A stretch of 64,000 bases of DNA from Saccharopolyspora erythraea NRRL 2338 (GTDB lineage: Bacteria; Actinomycetota; Actinomycetes; Mycobacteriales; Pseudonocardiaceae). The DNA lies in the NCBI RefSeq assembly GCF_000062885.1, contig NC_009142.1, forward strand, positions 6,313,584 to 6,377,583, read 5' to 3'. Made by a program: the position numbers and the translations under genes. Below the pieces are notes generated by a model, which made no database searches, was not told the DNA's origin, and saw nothing but the letters and a program-made list of their open reading frames with translations. Below, piece after piece: positions 61,277-64,000 of the stretch (its first letter is position 1; the number at the start of each line of letters is the position of its first letter).

Positions 61277-62575
61277 TCAGGCGATGATGCGGAGCGGGTC
61301 CTCCAGCAGCGCGGTGAGCTGCTGCATGAAGACCGCGCCGACCGCGCCGTCGACGGCGCGGTGGTCGGCCGACAGGGTCATCCGCATGATCTTGCGGGCC
61401 ACGAACTCGCCGTCGCGCACCTGCACCTCGTCCTTGGTGGCACCGACCGCGAGGATGCCCGCCTCCGGCGGGTTGATCACGGCCGAGAAGTGCTCGATGC
61501 CGAACATGCCCAGGTTCGAGATGGTGAAGGTGCCGCCGGTCATCTCGTCGAGCTTGAGCTTGCCCTCGCGCGCCCGGCCCGCCTTCTCGCGGCCCTCGGC
61601 GGCGATCTCCGAGACGCTCTTGCGGTCGGCGTCGGGGATCACCGGCACGACCAGACCGGAGTCGATCGCGACCGCGACACCGAGGTTGATCCGCTTGTGC
61701 TGGAGGATCTTGTCGCCGCCGAAGGAGACGTTCAGCGTCGGGTTGGCCTTCAGCGCGGTGGCGACCGCCTTGACGATCAGGTCGTTGATGCTGACCTTCG
61801 GCCCGCCGGCCGCCTGCAGCCGCTCGTTGAGGTCGGCCCGGAACGCCACCAGGTCGGTGACGTCGACCGCGCTGGTCAGGTAGAAGTGCGGCGCGGTCTG
61901 CTTGCTCTCGGTGAGCCGCTTCGCGGTGACCTTGCGGATGTTGCTGAGCGGGATCTCCTCGACGTCCTCGCCGGCCTGCGCGACGGCCGGGGCGGCCGGT
62001 GCGGCGGGCGCCTGCTCGGCGGCGGACGCGGCGGGGGCGGGCGCGGCCGACGCGGCGGCCTCGATGTCGGCCCGGATGATGCGGCCGCCGGGTCCGGTGC
62101 CGGTCACCGTGGAGATGTCCACGCCGAGGTCCTTGGCGACCGCCTTGGCCAGCGGCGAGGCCTTCGGCTTCGCACCCGGCTCGGCGGGCACGGCGGCCGG
62201 CTGCGCCTGAGCCTGTGCGGGAGCGGCCGAGGCAGCGGGCGCGGCGGAGGCGGACTCCGCCGGCTCGGCCGCGGCCGGCTCCGCCGGCTCGGCGGCCGGA
62301 GCGGGAGCCGAGGCCGGGGCCTCGGCGGCGGCCGCACCCGAACCGTCGCCGAGGACGGCGATCGGGGTGCCGATCGGCACCGTCTCGCCCTCGCCGACGA
62401 GCACCTTCTCCAGCACGCCGTCGTCGTAGGCCTCCAGCTCCATGAGGGCCTTGTCGGTCTCGATCTCGGCCACCACGTCGCCGCGGTTCACCTTGTCGCC
62501 GACCTGCTTGCGCCAGTTGGCGATGACGCCCTCCTCCATGGTGTCGGAGAGCCTCGGCATCTGAATGTCAGTCAT
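61277..62575 (-). CDS. Dihydrolipoamide acyltransferase (E2) of a 2-oxo acid dehydrogenase
   Basis: A 432-residue E2 with one lipoyl domain (EIETDKALMELEAYDDGVLE, lipoyl Lys about 43), a long Ala/Pro/Glu-rich linker, an E3/E1-binding domain (ASPLAKAVAKDLGVDISTV, about 140-175) and the catalytic domain ending in SADHRAVDGAVGAVFM with the active-site His. It forms the core of the pyruvate or branched-chain dehydrogenase complex with the two genes upstream. The E3 gene is not in the window. A gap of 135 bases separates it from E1beta. Confidence 0.95.
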   Translation of the reverse strand: MTDIQMPRLSDTMEEGVIANWRKQVGDKVNRGDVVAEIETDKALMELEAYDDGVLEKVLVGEGETVPIGTPIAVLGDGSGAAAAEAPASAPAPAAEPAEPAAAEPAESASAAPAASAAPAQAQAQPAAVPAEPGAKPKASPLAKAVAKDLGVDISTVTGTGPGGRIIRADIEAAASAAPAPAASAAEQAPAAPAAPAVAQAGEDVEEIPLSNIRKVTAKRLTESKQTAPHFYLTSAVDVTDLVAFRADLNERLQAAGGPKVSINDLIVKAVATALKANPTLNVSFGGDKILQHKRINLGVAVAIDSGLVVPVIPDADRKSVSEIAAEGREKAGRAREGKLKLDEMTGGTFTISNLGMFGIEHFSAVINPPEAGILAVGATKDEVQVRDGEFVARKIMRMTLSADHRAVDGAVGAVFMQQLTALLEDPLRIIA

Positions 62576-62710
62576 GGTCTTCCTCGGAGTGCCTCTCGGC
62601 GAAGGCTTGGGTCGGGGTACGGAGCGGGCGGAGCAACCACGTGGGCTCGAGCATCCGCGCGAGCGCGGATGGCGCGTCGCGCCACCTGACGCCCCATCGG
62701 GGGCGTCTGG

Positions 62711-63706
62711 TCAGCGGCGGCGGCCGACCGCGTCCAGCGTCTGGTGGACCGCTGTGGTCAGGGACTCCGCCGACGGCAGCGCGGCGCGCTCCAGCGGCTT
62801 GGCGTAGGGCAGCGGCACCTCGGCGGCGGCGACCCGGCGCACCGGGGCGTCGAGGTAGTCGAACGCGCCGTCGGAGATCGAGGCCGCGATCTCGGCGCCG
62901 ATGCCGTAGGTCAGCCAGTCGTCCTCGGCGATCACCGCGCAGCCGGTCTTGCGCACCGACTCCACGAGCGTGTCGCGGTCCAGCGGGCGCAGGCTGCGCA
63001 GGTCGACGACCTCGGCGTCGATGCCCTCGTCGGCGTGCAGCTTGTCGGCGACCTGCTGGGCGACCATCGCCATCCGCGAGTAGCCGATGATGGTGATGTC
63101 GCTGCCCTCGCGGGTCACCTTCGCCTTGCCGATCTCGGCGGGCTCGACCTCGTCGGGAACCTCGCCCTTGGTGTTGTAGAGCGAGAGGTTCTCCAGGAAC
63201 AGCACCGGGTCGTTGTCGCGGATGGAGGCCAGCAGCAGCGCCTTGGCGTCGGCGGGCGTGCTCGGCGCGACGACCTTCAGGCCCGGCACGAAGGCGTAGT
63301 ACAGCTCGATGTTCTGCGAGTGCGTGGCGCCGAGCTGCTGCCCGCCGCCACCGGGGGTGCGCATGACCATCGGCACGCTGGTCTGCCCGCCGAACATGCC
63401 GTAGATCTTGGCCGCGTGGTTGACGATCTGGTCCAGCGCGATCAGCGAGAAGTTGATCGTCATGAGCTCCACGACCGGGCGCAGCCCGAGCATGGCCGCG
63501 CCGATGGCGGCGCCGACGAAGCCCTCCTCGGCGATCGGGGTGTCGCGCACCCGCTTCTCGCCGAACTCCTTGAGCAGCCCGGCGGTGATCTTGTAGGAGC
63601 CCTCGAAGACTCCGATTTCCTCGCCGATGAGCAAGACGTCCTCATCGCGCAGCATCTCTTCGCGAAGCGTGTCGTGCAGCGCTTGGCGATAGGTCATGAC
63701 GGCCAA
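62711..63706 (-). CDS. Pyruvate (2-oxo acid) dehydrogenase E1 beta subunit
   Basis: A 331-residue ThDP enzyme subunit. TYRQALHDTLREEMLRDEDV at the start, then IAEEGFVGAAIGAAMLGLRP, with the ThDP Glu in the first block, and the later LRPLDRDTLVESVRKTG region are typical E1beta. Together with E1alpha it decarboxylates a 2-oxo acid and acetylates E2. Closest in style to pyruvate dehydrogenase; a branched-chain role cannot be excluded from sequence alone. Confidence 0.94.
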   Translation of the reverse strand: MAVMTYRQALHDTLREEMLRDEDVLLIGEEIGVFEGSYKITAGLLKEFGEKRVRDTPIAEEGFVGAAIGAAMLGLRPVVELMTINFSLIALDQIVNHAAKIYGMFGGQTSVPMVMRTPGGGGQQLGATHSQNIELYYAFVPGLKVVAPSTPADAKALLLASIRDNDPVLFLENLSLYNTKGEVPDEVEPAEIGKAKVTREGSDITIIGYSRMAMVAQQVADKLHADEGIDAEVVDLRSLRPLDRDTLVESVRKTGCAVIAEDDWLTYGIGAEIAASISDGAFDYLDAPVRRVAAAEVPLPYAKPLERAALPSAESLTTAVHQTLDAVGRRR

Positions 63707-63733
63707 GGGTGTTTCTCCAAGAAAGGGGGCCGC

Positions 63734-63769
63734 GGGTCTTCCGGGTCGCGGTGGCGGCGCGGAAGACCC
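63734..63769 (-). other. Stem-loop between E1alpha and E1beta genes
   Basis: GGGTCTTCCG (63734-63743) pairs perfectly with CGGAAGACCC (63760-63769) around a 16-base GC-rich loop. It sits in the 161-base gap of the operon and may adjust transcript ratios or stability. Confidence 0.6.
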
Positions 63770-63867
63770 ACGGGTCCTGCGGCGGGGTGTCGGAATCGCG
63801 CTCGGCGGCGGACCCGGTCAGCGAACCGGGACGGCCCCGGGCCGGCGGACCTGGTCCGGTAACCGGG

Positions 63868-64000
63868 TCAGAAGACCGGGTCGGCGGGCAGGCGGCGCGA
63901 GTCGTTGGCCACCGGGGTGGCATAGGTGTAGTCGAACAGCGTCGACACGTCGGGGTGCGGGCTGTCGTCGGCGAAGGCGACCGCGGCGTCGGCGTCGGCC
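63868..64000 (-). CDS. Pyruvate (2-oxo acid) dehydrogenase E1 alpha subunit (3' end only)
   Basis: The frame running off the right edge ends FADDSPHPDVSTLFDYTYAT and then NDSRRLPADPVF before TGA (63868-63870). The Ala/Asp-rich helix followed by P-D-x-x-x-LFDYTYA is the usual C terminus of E1alpha proteins. Position directly upstream of E1beta confirms it. Only about 43 residues are in the window. Confidence 0.85.
   Translation of the reverse strand, partial: ADADAAVAFADDSPHPDVSTLFDYTYATPVANDSRRLPADPVF

Noticed and set aside
1-64000. Search for rRNA, tRNA and riboswitch elements
   Set aside because: No cloverleaf with CCA-type ends, rRNA core or cobalamin-riboswitch-like block was recognised by eye; small structured RNAs cannot be excluded without a covariance search.

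Overview
The window is very GC-rich, uses many GTG/TTG starts, and carries families typical of Actinobacteria: DUF5753-type XRE regulators with DUF397 partners, a DUF3516 helicase, DUF574 methyltransferase, ESX/EspC-like cargo, and MutA/MutB/MeaB. It looks like a chromosomal segment of a Pseudonocardiales member, possibly Saccharopolyspora; that placement is inference from gene content, not from a marker gene. No rRNA, tRNA or CRISPR was recognised.

Layout. 1-3.6 kb: a one-carbon module on the plus strand, with a GcvT-like folate-dependent demethylase (cut by the window edge), a MetF-like reductase and formate-THF ligase; together they would move a methyl group onto THF and release it as formate. 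3.7-7.7 kb: a small membrane protein, a divergent metal-sensor ArsR/P1B-4 ATPase pair sharing a near-perfect palindromic operator, a DUF1349 protein and a universal stress protein. 7.8-9.2 kb: an XRE(DUF5753)/DUF397 pair divergent from an 81-residue protein. 9.4-13.5 kb: a DinB/maleylpyruvate-isomerase-like protein, a small membrane protein, a large Ski2/Mtr4-like helicase and a lipoprotein. 13.6-18.3 kb: a ThDP enzyme and a sodium:solute symporter divergent from a PucR regulator that is frameshifted at a nine-C tract.

20-25.6 kb: a tightly coupled mutA-mutB-meaB-gntR operon for methylmalonyl-CoA mutase and its chaperone. 25.6-30.5 kb: a TetR remnant, a DUF305 lipoprotein divergent from an LVIVD-repeat secreted protein, an excisionase-fold/DUF4180 pair and a double P-loop protein. 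30.7-31.9 kb: an intact IS630-family element inserted in the TA of the stop codon of a degenerate GGDEF-EAL gene. 34-38 kb: methyltransferase, aldo/keto reductase, M50-like membrane protease, a broken VOC protein and a TmrB-like kinase.

38.0-41.4 kb is the most unusual part. A 101-bp exact direct repeat of the 3' end of the neighbouring lacI gene bounds about 3.2 kb holding an EspC-like ESX protein, an alpha/beta hydrolase, a small membrane protein, a CxxC protein and an excisionase-like protein, with no integrase. It looks like a small integrated or degenerate mobile island. Beyond it lie lacI and a sugar ABC transporter whose permease and binding protein are fused in one chain.

45.9-53 kb: repeat-rich intergenic DNA, two membrane-anchored hypothetical proteins, an M20 peptidase, an EI24 protein, and a siderophore-binding lipoprotein behind a DtxR/IdeR-like iron box. 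52.7-57.7 kb: Lrp regulator, aldehyde dehydrogenase, APC permease and class III aminotransferase, a plausible amine or GABA catabolic set. 58-60.9 kb: secreted proteins including a tectonin-like propeller with a near-identical 228-bp tandem duplication. 61.3-64 kb: minus-strand pyruvate (or 2-oxo acid) dehydrogenase E1alpha (partial), E1beta and E2 genes ending at a strong terminator.
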